Position numbers and translations under genes: made by a program. The notes beneath the pieces were generated by a model, which saw only the letters and a list, made by a program, of their open reading frames with translations, was not told the DNA's origin and ran no database searches. 64,000 nucleotides of DNA from Bin87 sp026710825 (GTDB lineage: Bacteria > Chloroflexota > Dehalococcoidia > Lucifugimonadales > UBA3495), in the NCBI GenBank assembly GCA_965232815.1, contig OZ247427.1, positions 930,001 to 994,000 of the forward strand, in the 5' to 3' direction. Every line of letters starts with the position of its first letter. The stretch's first letter is position 1. Positions 35,633 through 44,155 of the stretch are shown here, one piece after another.

Positions 35633-36766
35633 CTACTCGAGGGAGGCGGGGTTGATGGGGGTGGGCATTTCCTGCAAGGCGGGGAGTACCTTTTCGGCGA
35701 AGAGGCGGAGGCTCTTTTCGGCCTTGTCGCGGGGCATGCCGCCGTAGAACATGTGGATGACGACCTTTTCGAGGCTGATGGTCCACTGCAGGGTGCGGAT
35801 CTTTTCGATGATCTGGTCGGGCGTGCCGATGGGCTGGGTTGCTCGGCGGGCGGCGAAGCCGGCGTCGGCGGTGCCCACGTCGGCCTGCTGGCGGATGAGA
35901 TATTCCTCGTAGCCGCTGATGCCCTCGTAGCCGGGGTTGTTCCACTCGAAGTAGTGGTGCTGGGCAGCCGTGAGCTGGTTGTGGAAGTAGGTCCAGCCTT
36001 CCTCTGCCTCCTCCTCGGTCTCGGCGCAGTACATCCACAGGAGAGTGGTGGGCTGGTCGGGCTGAAGGCCGAGTTCGTTGCGGATGCGGTTGAAACGGCG
36101 GACCTTGTCGACCATCTCGTCCACGTCGTCGCCGGCGACAAACATCTGCCCGAGGCCGTTTTCGGCGGCCATCCTGGCCGACGCCTCGGTGGTGAACGCG
36201 ACCTTGATGTCGCCGGTCAGTTCGCCCTTGTGGCGGGCCTGGGGCCGGATGGTGGTCGGCGGGATATCGTAGACATTGCCCTTGAACTCGAAGCGCTCCG
36301 CGCCGTCGGCGGCCTTGATGGCGTTGATCACGTCGTAGAAATACTTGTGGGACTCGCCGATGGGATAGCCGAGGGAGGCGTACTCGTGGGGCGCGATACC
36401 GCGGCCGATGCCCAGATGGAGGCGACGGCCCCGCAGCAGGATGTCGAGCATCGAGATTTCGGAGGCGAGGCGGACCGGGTTCCACCACGGGGCGACGATG
36501 ACGGCGGTACCCACGTCGACGCGCTGGGTGCGGCCTGCCCAGTAGGCCAGGTATTGCAGCGGATTGGGCTGCATCGAGTAGGCGGAACCGTAGTGCTCGG
36601 TGGCCCAGATTGAATCGAACCCCAGAGGCTCGACCAGTTCCCCCATGTAGAGCGTGTCATCCATGTTCTGGGCGTCGGGTATCGCCGGCGGACGGCCGTA
36701 GTCCTCTTTCAGCAGACGCTCCCAGTCGCCCTGGTTGTAACCGGTGACCATCACTCCACAGTGCAT
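35633..36766 (-). CDS. LLM-class flavin-dependent monooxygenase
   Basis: Second luciferase-like oxygenase in the window, 377 residues, only distantly similar to the one at 28434. Motifs include EPLGFDSIWATEHY, YLAYWAGRTQRVDVGTAVIV, the barrel segment MLDILLRGRRLHLGIGRGI and the C-terminal IGTPDQIIEKI. A long N-terminal insertion (LKEDYGRPPAIPDAQN) and a NAIKAADGAERFEFKGNVYDI segment match the environmental FMNO type. SD GGGAGG; -10 TATACT 75 bases upstream. The gene stands alone; the spacer to the downstream Gfo/Idh/MocA promoter region is 164 bases. Confidence 0.9.
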   Translation of the reverse strand: MHCGVMVTGYNQGDWERLLKEDYGRPPAIPDAQNMDDTLYMGELVEPLGFDSIWATEHYGSAYSMQPNPLQYLAYWAGRTQRVDVGTAVIVAPWWNPVRLASEISMLDILLRGRRLHLGIGRGIAPHEYASLGYPIGESHKYFYDVINAIKAADGAERFEFKGNVYDIPPTTIRPQARHKGELTGDIKVAFTTEASARMAAENGLGQMFVAGDDVDEMVDKVRRFNRIRNELGLQPDQPTTLLWMYCAETEEEAEEGWTYFHNQLTAAQHHYFEWNNPGYEGISGYEEYLIRQQADVGTADAGFAARRATQPIGTPDQIIEKIRTLQWTISLEKVVIHMFYGGMPRDKAEKSLRLFAEKVLPALQEMPTPINPASLE

Positions 36767-36840
36767 TGGTGTGTTCCTCCCTGGGGGTAGTCCGCCCGGG
36801 CCGGGCGGGTTTGTGTTCGGCGTCGGAATTGCGCCGTGTC

Positions 36841-36846
36841 AGTATA
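36841..36846 (-). promoter_or_regulatory. -10 element TATACT (minus strand)
   Basis: On the minus strand CCGTTATACTGACACG lies 75 bases upstream of the luciferase-like gene start at 36766. The -35 position is poor. Confidence 0.5.
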
Positions 36847-37182
36847 ACGGTTCCGTGGAGCTGCCATAGGGGCCTGCCCCCGGTGGGTAGCGTTGCAATT
36901 TAGGTGGTTCAATTCCCCGACACTCCGCCCCAACCATCCGTCATTCCGCCAAAAGAACATCCTGCCCCGTGCTCGACGCCGGGTCACCCCGCTGATGCGT
37001 ACCCGGTTGGTCATTGCCAGGAGCGAAGTCCGCCTCTGGCGGATGTCGATCTCGTTGACGGAGCGACGTTCCTTCCAGCCACGACATAGCCGCCCTCGGC
37101 TCGCAATGACACTTCCCCCTTGCTGCTACCCGCCGCCTGTCCTTAACATTTAACCAATTATCCAGCGCCCAACGCCCGCTCA

Positions 37183-37201
37183 TGGTGAGCCTGTCGAACC
37201 A
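37183..37201. repeat. Dispersed repeat, copy 2 (inverted)
   Basis: TGGTGAGCCTGTCGAACCA, the exact reverse complement of 35572-35590. Confidence 0.7.
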
Positions 37202-37467
37202 CTAGCCCGTCCAATGCCCAACTCCAAACGCCGTTCCCTCAGATCCTCTCACCAACCCGCCAATACCCTCAATATCGCCCTCAAAACCGCCCGATCCGCC
37301 CTCGTTTATCCTCACGCCCCACCTCCTGGCCCTACTCAAATGAGCGGAAATGACCGGAAATGAGTGGGATATTCAAAAATTCGCCGCCATCCTGGTCCAA
37401 TCCCTAATCCTGTCCATCCCGTTCATCCTGTTCATCCATGTGAATTCTCCCCCGCCGAGGCAATCCC

Positions 37468-37800
37468 ATGACCTATTCCCAACTCCGTCGCCGGGTCAAC
37501 GCCCTCAAGCGCAGGTTCGCCCCCGAGCTCACCATCATCAAGCTCCGCCGCATCGCCGAAGCCGTCGCCGACGACTGGACTCCCGACCAACCCCCTGAGC
37601 CCTCCGACGTCATCGGGCGCATCGCCGATGCCGGGTGCCGACTCCCCACCTTCGCCCGACTCAACCGCTATCTCAACGACACCCGACGCCAGGGCGACGT
37701 CCCCGAGCCTGAATCCATCGTCATCAACCTCCTGCCCTGGGCCGGCCACGGCCGCTACCGGGAACTCCTCCGCTGGGACATTCCCGCCCCGGCCCGCTAG
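37468..37800 (+). CDS. Small hypothetical helical protein
   Basis: 110 residues, no recognised function. Sequence begins MTYSQLRRRVNALKRRFAPEL and is rich in Arg, Leu and Ala with predicted helices (IKLRRIAEAVADDW, SDVIGRIADAG, FARLNRYLNDT), then a Pro-rich end. It lies inside repeat-rich non-coding DNA, flanked by copies of CCGTCATTCCGCC. A weak SD (GAGGC) is seen. The regular third-position G+C bias supports coding. Its association with repeats suggests a mobile or repeat-linked gene, but there is no transposase signature. Confidence 0.55.
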   Translation: MTYSQLRRRVNALKRRFAPELTIIKLRRIAEAVADDWTPDQPPEPSDVIGRIADAGCRLPTFARLNRYLNDTRRQGDVPEPESIVINLLPWAGHGRYRELLRWDIPAPAR

Positions 37801-38115
37801 CCACGCCGCCAACCCGTCATTCCGCCCAACCAACCGTCATTGCATCTACGCCATCAAACCACCTGAAACGGAACGCTACCGTCGCTGCGGCTGGGTCTTT
37901 TGAACCTCGTTTCCCCTCTGGGATTAGTGAATGGCGTGCGAGGAATTTGTTGGTCCAAGACCTTGCCGAGCCGCACGTTTTCACCCTAACCCTCTCCCGT
38001 CAAGGGAGAGGGGATGATCTGGAAAGCTGGAAAGCCGTGGAGACGGGTGGAGATTGTTTCGCCGACCTGCGTGGTCGGGTAGAATTGCCGACGTAGCGCA
38101 CACCTTGGACCGGAG
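37801..38115. other. Intergenic region upstream of CMD cluster
   Basis: Holds the second CCGTCATTCCGCC copy, a 9-bp hairpin repeat (37990-38012) and a possible -10 TAGAAT at 38080-38085 that would serve the first CMD gene. No gene supported. Confidence 0.5.
37990..38012. repeat. CCCTCTCCC/GGGAGAGGG hairpin repeat
   Basis: Nine-base-pair stem with loop GTCAA following ACCCTAA, a widespread palindromic interspersed sequence in bacterial intergenic DNA. No T tract, so termination is doubtful. Confidence 0.6.
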
Positions 38116-38907
38116 ATGCCGCCCATGACCACGCCCGACGAGTTGTCGCGAAGGACTCACGAACTCGAGGAGTACCTTCCCGTCAACAGCGATATTCCAT
38201 CCATTTCGCCCGACTACGCGCACATCCAGACGCCCCTGATGTGGGGCGGGATCTGGCAGGCGCCGGGGCTGGACCTGAAGCTGCGCAGCTTCGCGACCAT
38301 CTCGGCCCAGTGCGTCAATGGGTGGGACTTCGGGCTGCAGCACCAGGTACGGGTCGGGCTGACCATGGGGATGACGCCCCGGCAGATCAAGGGGATATTC
38401 ATCCAACTGCTGTTCTACGCGGGCATTCCGGCCACGGTCCACGGTTTGCTGCAGGCGCAGACGGTGATCAACGAGCGCGACGAATGGAAGGCCGCGGACG
38501 TATCACCAGAGGCGGACTGGCTGGATACCCTGGAGGCCAAGCTCGAGCGAGGGAGCGAGATCCGGCGGGAACTCTGGGGCGAGGAGGCCAACCGTGAGGT
38601 CGAGGAATCACTGGCGCAGCGCATGACGCCGGAGGCCTCGGACATCGTGGACGGCTACAACTACGGCGAGGTGTGGGCGCGGGACGATCTTGCGCCCAAA
38701 GAGCGTATGGTGTGCGTGCTGGCCGCGCTGATGGCCCGGGGCCACTGGAAGCAGTTGAGGCGATACATCCGGAACGCGCTCAACATGGGGTTCGAGCAAC
38801 GGGAGATCTGCGAGGTGTTCGCGCAGGCGGGCTGGTACCGGGGCTGGCCCCACGTGGAGGACGCGTTGGAACAGGCGCAGGAAGTGTTCGCGGAACGGGG
38901 TTCCTGA
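38116..38907 (+). CDS. Carboxymuconolactone-decarboxylase-like protein, copy 1
   Basis: 263 residues made of two CMD/AhpD-fold halves. The N-half has the single-Cys/His active-site pattern SAQCVNGWDFGLQHQVRVGL, split as SAQCVNGWDFG and LQHQVRVGL, then the helix KGIFIQLLFYAGIPA. The C-half (about 175-250) has ERMVCVLAALMARGHWKQL and AQAGWYRGWPHVEDAL. Only one Cys is present where AhpD has Cys-X-X-Cys, so decarboxylase- or hydrolase-like rather than peroxidase chemistry is more likely. First of three tandem paralogues, 31 bases before the next. ATG 38125 is an alternative start. Confidence 0.85.
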   Translation: MPPMTTPDELSRRTHELEEYLPVNSDIPSISPDYAHIQTPLMWGGIWQAPGLDLKLRSFATISAQCVNGWDFGLQHQVRVGLTMGMTPRQIKGIFIQLLFYAGIPATVHGLLQAQTVINERDEWKAADVSPEADWLDTLEAKLERGSEIRRELWGEEANREVEESLAQRMTPEASDIVDGYNYGEVWARDDLAPKERMVCVLAALMARGHWKQLRRYIRNALNMGFEQREICEVFAQAGWYRGWPHVEDALEQAQEVFAERGS

Positions 38908-38938
38908 ATCGGGTCGGACAGACCGGGAGGACAATGGC

Positions 38939-39730
38939 ATGACGACGGTACAGGAAATCCAGGAGCGATCGGCGAAGCTGCGGCAGTTTTTCGACCAGCA
39001 CCTGCCCTACGCGCGGCCCACGCCGGTCCTGGCGGACTTCGTGCGGGTGCAGCACGAGTTGATGTGGGGCGGAGTGTGGCTGGTGGACGGGTTGGATCTC
39101 AAGATGCGGAGTTTCGCCACCATCACGGCACAGTGCGTGAACGGGTACGATTTCGGCGTGGAGCACCAGGTGCGCACCGGCCTCACGGTGGGCATGACGG
39201 CGCAGCAGATCAAGGGGATATTCATCCAGTTGCTGTTCTACGCCGGGGTGCCAGCCACTGTGTTTGGCCTGCGCATTGCCCAGGAGGTCATCAACGAGCG
39301 GGAGGAGTGGAAGGTCGGCGACGTGCCGGTGGACCCAGAGTGGCTGGACTCCATCGAAGAGATGCTGGCGCAGGGAAAGGCCATACGGGTCCAGAACTGG
39401 AATGAAATCGCCGACGCAGAGATCGAGAATTCGCTGGCTCGACAGTACGTTCCGGAGTCTGCGGAACTGGTGGACGGCTACCACTTTGGAGAAGTGTGGC
39501 GGCGAGCGGACCTGAGCGCGCAGGAGCGGATGGTGTGCATCTTGGCGGCACTGATGTGCCGGGGGCACATGAAACAGTTGAAACGCCACGTCGGATACGC
39601 GCTGGATGCCGGACTGGATAAAAAGCAGATCTGCGAGGTGTTCGCGCAGGCCGGTTGGTACCGGGGATGGCCCTACGTCGAGGATGCGCTGGTGCAGGCC
39701 AACGAGGTTTTCGAGTCCCGGGGAGCGTGA
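38939..39730 (+). CDS. Carboxymuconolactone-decarboxylase-like protein, copy 2
   Basis: 263 residues, clear paralogue of the preceding gene over its whole length. The active-site segment reads TAQCVNGYDFGVEHQV, and the conserved helix is KGIFIQLLFYAGVPA. The C-half carries ERMVCILAALMCRGHMKQL and GWYRGWPYVEDAL. Same strand and 31-base gap from copy 1, 51 bases to copy 3. The substitutions cluster in the N-terminal 30 residues and around AQEVINEREEW, suggesting altered substrate contact or hetero-oligomer assembly. Function otherwise as for copy 1. Confidence 0.85.
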   Translation: MTTVQEIQERSAKLRQFFDQHLPYARPTPVLADFVRVQHELMWGGVWLVDGLDLKMRSFATITAQCVNGYDFGVEHQVRTGLTVGMTAQQIKGIFIQLLFYAGVPATVFGLRIAQEVINEREEWKVGDVPVDPEWLDSIEEMLAQGKAIRVQNWNEIADAEIENSLARQYVPESAELVDGYHFGEVWRRADLSAQERMVCILAALMCRGHMKQLKRHVGYALDAGLDKKQICEVFAQAGWYRGWPYVEDALVQANEVFESRGA

Positions 39731-39781
39731 TTATCGCATCGCCGGTCGCCCCTACAAATCGCAACATGGTGAGAAGTTGAT

Positions 39782-40594
39782 ATGGACACAGCCGCCGATC
39801 TGGCTCGCAAAGCCGCCAATCTCCACGCGTTCATCGACCAGTATGTGCCGCAGAGGCGGTTGACGGCCGCGCTGCCCGACGTCAGCACGGACTACGTCAA
39901 GCTGCAGGAGGAGGTGATGTGGGGCGGAGTGTGGCAGGTGCCGGGACTGGACGTTACGCTGCGCAGCATCGCGACCATCGCCGCCCAGTGCTGCAACGGC
40001 TGGGAGTTCGGGCTGCAGCACCAGATCAGGGTGGGCCTGTCGCTGGGGATGTCGCCGCAGAAGGTCAAGGGGATATTCCTGCAACTGATCTTTTATGCGG
40101 GCATACCGGCGACCGTTTCCTCGCTGGCGCAGGCGCAGCGGGTGATCAACGAGCAACCGATGTGGCAGGCGGAGGATCGCGAACCACTGGAGGCGGACTG
40201 GCTGGCGTCGGTGGAGGAAAAGCTGGCAAGAGGACGGGAAATCCGGCGGGCCAATTGGGGCGAGGACGCCGAGTCTAACCTGGAAAACACGCTGTCCCAC
40301 GAGCTGACGCCCGAGACTGCGGCGCTCGTGGAGGCCTACAACTTCGGCGAGGTGTGGGCACGCGGCGACCTGACGCCCAAGGAGCGCACCGTGTGCATCC
40401 TGGTGGCCCTGATGTGCCGGGGGCACATGCGGCAGCTACGGGAGCACATCGGGTACGCCCTGGAACTGGGCATGTCCACGCGGGAAATCTGCGAGACGTT
40501 CTCGCAGGCCGGTTGGTATCGGGGTTGGCCTTACGTGGAGGAGGCGTTGGAAGAGGCCGACGCGGTTTTCACGGAGCGCGGGATTCAAGAATGA
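39782..40594 (+). CDS. Carboxymuconolactone-decarboxylase-like protein, copy 3
   Basis: 270 residues; third tandem paralogue. Active-site segment AAQCCNGWEFGLQHQI has an extra Cys directly after the conserved one, unlike copies 1 and 2. The helix is KGIFLQLIFYAGIPA and the C-half has ERTVCILVALMCRGHM and GWYRGWPYVEEAL. Its stop overlaps the DHH gene start by four bases (ATGA), so translation is probably coupled. Conservation of context suggests the three proteins assemble together or handle related intermediates. Confidence 0.85.
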   Translation: MDTAADLARKAANLHAFIDQYVPQRRLTAALPDVSTDYVKLQEEVMWGGVWQVPGLDVTLRSIATIAAQCCNGWEFGLQHQIRVGLSLGMSPQKVKGIFLQLIFYAGIPATVSSLAQAQRVINEQPMWQAEDREPLEADWLASVEEKLARGREIRRANWGEDAESNLENTLSHELTPETAALVEAYNFGEVWARGDLTPKERTVCILVALMCRGHMRQLREHIGYALELGMSTREICETFSQAGWYRGWPYVEEALEEADAVFTERGIQE

Positions 40595-41499
40595 GCGCAG
40601 GTACGGAGTCAAACATGCAACGAGAGAAGACCGCGGTGATTTACCATGCGTCATGCCCCGACGGATTCGGGGCCGCATGGGCAGCCCACCGCGTCCTGGG
40701 AGCACAGGCCCAATACCTGCCCATGAATCACGGGGATCCGGTCCCGCATATGGATGACGATACCAGGGTGTACATCCTGGACTTCTCCTTTGACCGGGAG
40801 CGCATGGTCGATCTCCAGAGCAAGCATGGGCAGGACAACGTGATCCTGCTGGACCACCACATCACCGCGCAGCAGGAACTGTCGGGCCTGCCCAACTGCC
40901 ATATTGACCTCTCCAAATCCGGCGCGGTCCTGAGCTGGGAGCATTTTCACGCCGGGTCGGCGGCGCCCACGCTCCTGCTGTATGTCCAGGACAAGGACCT
41001 CTGGACCTGGGAATTGCCCGACAGCCGCGCGATAACCGCTTACCTGACCTCATGCGAGATGGATTTCGACACCTGGGACAAGGTCTCCCGGGACTTCGAG
41101 ACTGCCGAAGGATTCCGGAACGCTGTGGAAGCCGGCCAGGCCGTCCTCCGGAGCCGGGAACAGGCGGTCCGCGAAATCGGCCAGTTGGCGCAGGTCAGGC
41201 AGGTGGGAGGGCATCGGGTTCCGGTGGCCAACTCACCGATCATGCAGAGCGAAATCGGCGAGTACCTGCTCAACGCGCATCCGGATGCGCCGTTCGCGGC
41301 CATCTACTTTGACGTGTCGCCGACGGTCAGAAAGTGGAGCCTGCGCAGCCGCAACGACCGCTTCGACGTCAGCGAGTTGGCCAAGCAGTTCGGAGGCGGA
41401 GGGCACCCGGCCGCGTCGGGATTCAGCCAGTCTATCCAAGCCGAGCCACCGGTGGTTTCGGTCGAGCCGTCGACGACCCGCGCCCGGCCGGGTGATTAG
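40591..41499 (+). CDS. DHH/DHHA1 family phosphoesterase
   Basis: Manganese-dependent phosphohydrolase acting on nucleotides, short RNA or phosphoanhydrides, 302 residues. Motifs: YHASCPDGFGAAWAAHRVLG (motif I with DGFGAA), YILDFSFDRE, the eponymous ILLDHHITAQQEL and the DHHA1 glycine loop FGGGGHPAASGF near residue 272. The start at 40591 overlaps copy 3 of the CMD genes. ATG 40615, with GGAG six bases upstream, is an equally good start. The operon link to CMD proteins has no established meaning. Confidence 0.88.
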   Translation: MSAGTESNMQREKTAVIYHASCPDGFGAAWAAHRVLGAQAQYLPMNHGDPVPHMDDDTRVYILDFSFDRERMVDLQSKHGQDNVILLDHHITAQQELSGLPNCHIDLSKSGAVLSWEHFHAGSAAPTLLLYVQDKDLWTWELPDSRAITAYLTSCEMDFDTWDKVSRDFETAEGFRNAVEAGQAVLRSREQAVREIGQLAQVRQVGGHRVPVANSPIMQSEIGEYLLNAHPDAPFAAIYFDVSPTVRKWSLRSRNDRFDVSELAKQFGGGGHPAASGFSQSIQAEPPVVSVEPSTTRARPGD

Positions 41500-41601
41500 A
41501 TCGGCAAGACGCTCGGCAGCGGCTGATCGAGGCCAATCGCTCCTGCCGCGACCGGCGTCACCATAAATCCCGCTCCCGATAACGCAGGGGCAGGGCAGGG
41601 G

Positions 41602-42516
41602 CTAGGCCGTCGGCGGATTGTCCCGGTACCAGTCCACGATCTGCGAGCCGGTGGCGGCCCACACGCCCCCGCGTCGCATCATGCGGCCCAGGGCGCGGTC
41701 GAGGTATCCGATGCGGAAGGGCTGCCCGATGAGCCAGGGGTGGAGGTTGAGCGCCATCACGCGGCCGTTCTGCTGGCCGTCCTCGTACAGGGTTTCGAAG
41801 CTCTCTTCCAAAAGCTGCTGATAGCGGCCGACCACCACTCGCCGTTCCCAGAGGGCTCCGACGTCGTCGAGTTCCCACATGACGGGGAGGGTGAACATCT
41901 CGCCGTGGGGGCTGTGCAGCGGGTAGGGCTGCTCGTCGTTGACCCAGTCGCAGACGTAACGCAGGCCGGCTTCGGACAGCAACTGCGGAGTGCGGGCGGA
42001 CTCGCCGTATTCCGGCCCCAGCCAGCCGGCGGGCGCGCTGCCGGTGGCCTGGGTGAGGGTGGACACCGACTGCCCGATGTACTCGCGCTCCTCAGCTTCG
42101 GACATGTTGCTGGTGATCACGCGCGACAGGGACACGCCGTGGCCGATGATTTCGGCGCCGGCGTCGAGGCAATGCTGCACCAGGTATGGGTAGTTCTCGG
42201 CGGTCATGGCGTCCATGGCGACGGTGGCCGGGATGCCGTGCTTGCGGAGGGTGTCCAGGACGCGAAAGATGCCGACCCGGTGTCCGTACTCCCGGTGGGA
42301 CAGGCGGGCGTAGTCCGGGTAGCCGCGCGCGCCCAGACCGCCGGCGAAGGGCGTGGTGAAGCTGTCGGCCGGCGGGTCCCAATCCGGTTTTTCGAGGTCC
42401 ACGATGACGCACAGGGCAACGCGGGCGTTATCGGGCCAGCGCAGGATGCCCCTCCTGCTGATGGGCGACCAGTCGTAGTGCGGGTGGTCCATCCCGAAGC
42501 GTCGTTGTGCGGGCAT
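41602..42516 (-). CDS. PuuE-like polysaccharide deacetylase family protein
   Basis: 304 residues with the NodB-homology barrel as modified in PuuE relatives. Segments: VALCVIVDLEKPDWD (metal-site strand 1), EYGHRVGIFRVLDTL, EIIGHGVSLSRVITSNMS (metal-site His), GWLGPEYGESARTPQLL and a C-terminal MALNLHPWLIGQPFRIGYL with the catalytic-site His. Start ATG 42516 follows GGAGG; a longer open frame upstream is not conserved. Fourteen bases downstream of a second paralogue on the same strand. Likely an amide or ring hydrolase rather than a polysaccharide enzyme. Confidence 0.82.
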   Translation of the reverse strand: MPAQRRFGMDHPHYDWSPISRRGILRWPDNARVALCVIVDLEKPDWDPPADSFTTPFAGGLGARGYPDYARLSHREYGHRVGIFRVLDTLRKHGIPATVAMDAMTAENYPYLVQHCLDAGAEIIGHGVSLSRVITSNMSEAEEREYIGQSVSTLTQATGSAPAGWLGPEYGESARTPQLLSEAGLRYVCDWVNDEQPYPLHSPHGEMFTLPVMWELDDVGALWERRVVVGRYQQLLEESFETLYEDGQQNGRVMALNLHPWLIGQPFRIGYLDRALGRMMRRGGVWAATGSQIVDWYRDNPPTA

Positions 42517-42530
42517 GGTTATCCTCCGAA

Positions 42531-43448
42531 TCAGCCGTTCAGGCGGGCGGCGTGCTCGACCGCTTCGTCGTAGTAGTTGGCGATGTAGTACTCGGCGATG
42601 TCGTCTGCGGTGGTCTGCCAGACTCCGTCGTGGGACATGATGTAGCCCAGGACGTCGTCGAGATACCGCGCCCGGTGAGGCTGGCCGATGAGGTAGGGAT
42701 GCAGCGCGATGCACATCACGCGCCCGCTGTGTGCGCCTTCCTGGTATAGCTGGTCGAACTGGGCCTTGCAGATTTCGGCAAAGTAGTCACCCTCGTAGTG
42801 CTGGCGGAACAGCGGCGCGTCGTTGAGTTCGATGGAGTAGGGAACCGAGACGAGCTTGCCGCTGTTGACCCGGATGGGCACGGGCTGGTCGTCGTGCATC
42901 CAGTCGGTGTGGTAGATGAGGCCGGCCTCGGCCATGAGGTCGGGCGTGCGCTCGGTGCCGGAGATGGCGGGGCCCAGCATGCCCTTGAGTTGCTTGCCGG
43001 TGTGCTGCTTCAGGGTGTCTATGGTATCGCGGTAAAACTCGCGCTCCTGCTCCTCGGTGTAGTTGTTGAGGTAGCGAGTGTTGTAGATGCCGTGGCTCAT
43101 GAAGTCATAGTTGCGCTGCACCATGGCCTCGCCGATTTCGGGGAAATGCTCCAGCACGGCCATGTTCAGGGAGACGCAGCACCGGATGTTGTGCTTGTCC
43201 AGCACGTCGGTCATGCGCCAGAAACCCACACGATTGCCGTAGTCGCGGTAGGCGTAACCCTGGACGTCGGGATAGGGCGTGCGCGGCCAGGGATCGCGGT
43301 GCCCGTCAAATTCCGGTTCGTACTCGTAGTGCTCGACGTTGGGGGCGATCCACAGGGCCACCCTGGCCTCATTGGGCCACTTGATGACGGGGCGGTCGAT
43401 GATGGGACTGTAGTCGACGCGATTCTGCGGCGAAGGCACGGTGAACAC
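42531..43448 (-). CDS. PuuE-like polysaccharide deacetylase family protein
   Basis: 305 residues, paralogue of the next gene. Characteristic segments: ALWIAPNVEHYEYEPEF, RDYGNRVGFWRMTDVLD, VSLNMAVLEHFPEIGEAM, YDFMSHGIYNTRYLNNY, GMLGPAISGTERTPDLMAEAG and MCIALHPYLIGQPHRARYLDDVL. The NVEHYEY wording replaces the NodB double-aspartate, as in the environmental subgroup. First gene of the pair; it has the best promoter in the window (TTGACG-N17-TACACT) about 60 bases upstream. Confidence 0.82.
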   Translation of the reverse strand: MFTVPSPQNRVDYSPIIDRPVIKWPNEARVALWIAPNVEHYEYEPEFDGHRDPWPRTPYPDVQGYAYRDYGNRVGFWRMTDVLDKHNIRCCVSLNMAVLEHFPEIGEAMVQRNYDFMSHGIYNTRYLNNYTEEQEREFYRDTIDTLKQHTGKQLKGMLGPAISGTERTPDLMAEAGLIYHTDWMHDDQPVPIRVNSGKLVSVPYSIELNDAPLFRQHYEGDYFAEICKAQFDQLYQEGAHSGRVMCIALHPYLIGQPHRARYLDDVLGYIMSHDGVWQTTADDIAEYYIANYYDEAVEHAARLNG

Positions 43449-43505
43449 CTCCCCTGGTGATGGGACGTTTGAAACCTACGCGAACTGGCCGGTAAGGTTG
43501 CCGGC

Positions 43506-43534
43506 AGTGTATGCGGCAGGGATTGGCCCGTCAA
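43506..43534 (-). promoter_or_regulatory. Sigma-70 type promoter TTGACG-N17-TACACT
   Basis: On the minus strand the -35 TTGACG (43534-43529) and -10 TACACT (43511-43506) are separated by exactly 17 bases, upstream of the deacetylase pair. It is one of the few strong -35/-10 pairs seen in the window. Confidence 0.65.
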
Positions 43535-43658
43535 CGGACCGTTGGGGCAGCGAATGACGATGGGGCGAGGCCGCTTGCCGATGTGCCCGCCGCCCTCGGA
43601 CGGACGCAAGCCAACGTAGGGCAAGCGGCCTCGTGAGATATCCTGACCGACGGGTCGG

Positions 43659-43997
43659 TTAGTCGTCCAGGTGGATGGTGGCCGTCACGCGGGGAACGTC
43701 GCCCACCACGCGGGTCGTGTGGCCGTGGCCGGTGAGGTCCTCGGCGAGGTTGACGTCGCCGGGGCCCAGGCGGTGGACGGAGCCGTCCGCGAGGCCGATC
43801 TCCGCTTCGCCGGCGAGGGTGATGATGTACTGGCGGCGGGGCGCCACGTGCCAGTCGCTGAAGTAGCCCGGGGGCGAGGCGCGAAAGACGATGCCCTTGG
43901 CGTTCTGCAACTGGCTCCACTCCGGATGGGTGGGCGGATCAATCGCTTCGATGTGGGAATGGCCGTCATCACCGGTGTACAAGCGTATGGAACCCAT
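43659..43997 (-). CDS. Single-domain cupin
   Basis: 112-residue small beta-barrel. Cupin motif 1 is approximated by PPGYFSDWHVAPRRQYIITLAGEAEIGLADG, quoted in part: SDWHVAPRRQYIITL and GEAEIGLADG. Motif 2 is LGPGDVNLAEDLTGHGHTTRV, with the terminal His. Metal binding is likely. Start ATG 43997 follows GGGAGG. Divergent from the 6-oxocamphor-hydrolase-like gene with a 158-base shared spacer, so coregulation is possible. Enzyme or regulator role not determinable. Confidence 0.78.
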   Translation of the reverse strand: MGSIRLYTGDDGHSHIEAIDPPTHPEWSQLQNAKGIVFRASPPGYFSDWHVAPRRQYIITLAGEAEIGLADGSVHRLGPGDVNLAEDLTGHGHTTRVVGDVPRVTATIHLDD

Positions 43998-44090
43998 GAT
44001 TCCTCCCGTGTCGTTGAATGTCACGCCGAATGCTAACACAACCGCCGGAGTGTTATGCAGATGCTCAAAAAGCGGTTGGCGATATCGGTG

Positions 44091-44096
44091 TACAGT
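44091..44096 (+). promoter_or_regulatory. -10 element TACAGT
   Basis: CGGTGTACAGTGCGG lies 59 bases upstream of the crotonase-fold hydrolase start. Confidence 0.35.
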
Positions 44097-44155
44097 GCGG
44101 TGAAGGGCGAGTTGCCCGTAGAAGAACGGCGGTCGAGATTTCAAGGAGGACAGCC

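Larger units (their letters stand above)
36767..37467. other. 700-base non-coding region with dispersed repeats
   Basis: Contains the minus-strand -10 at 36841, a CCGTCATTCCGCC copy at 36938-36950 (second copy 37814-37826), one copy of the TGGTGAGCCTGTCGAACCA repeat at 37183, and three tandem 9-mers of the form CATCC(C/T)GTT from 37415. Pyrimidine-rich on the plus strand throughout. No protein gene is supported before 37468; it looks like accumulated repeat debris. Confidence 0.55.

Noticed and set aside
37468..37800. Small helical protein considered as a transposase fragment
   Set aside because: No DDE, HUH or serine-recombinase motif is visible; kept as a hypothetical gene.
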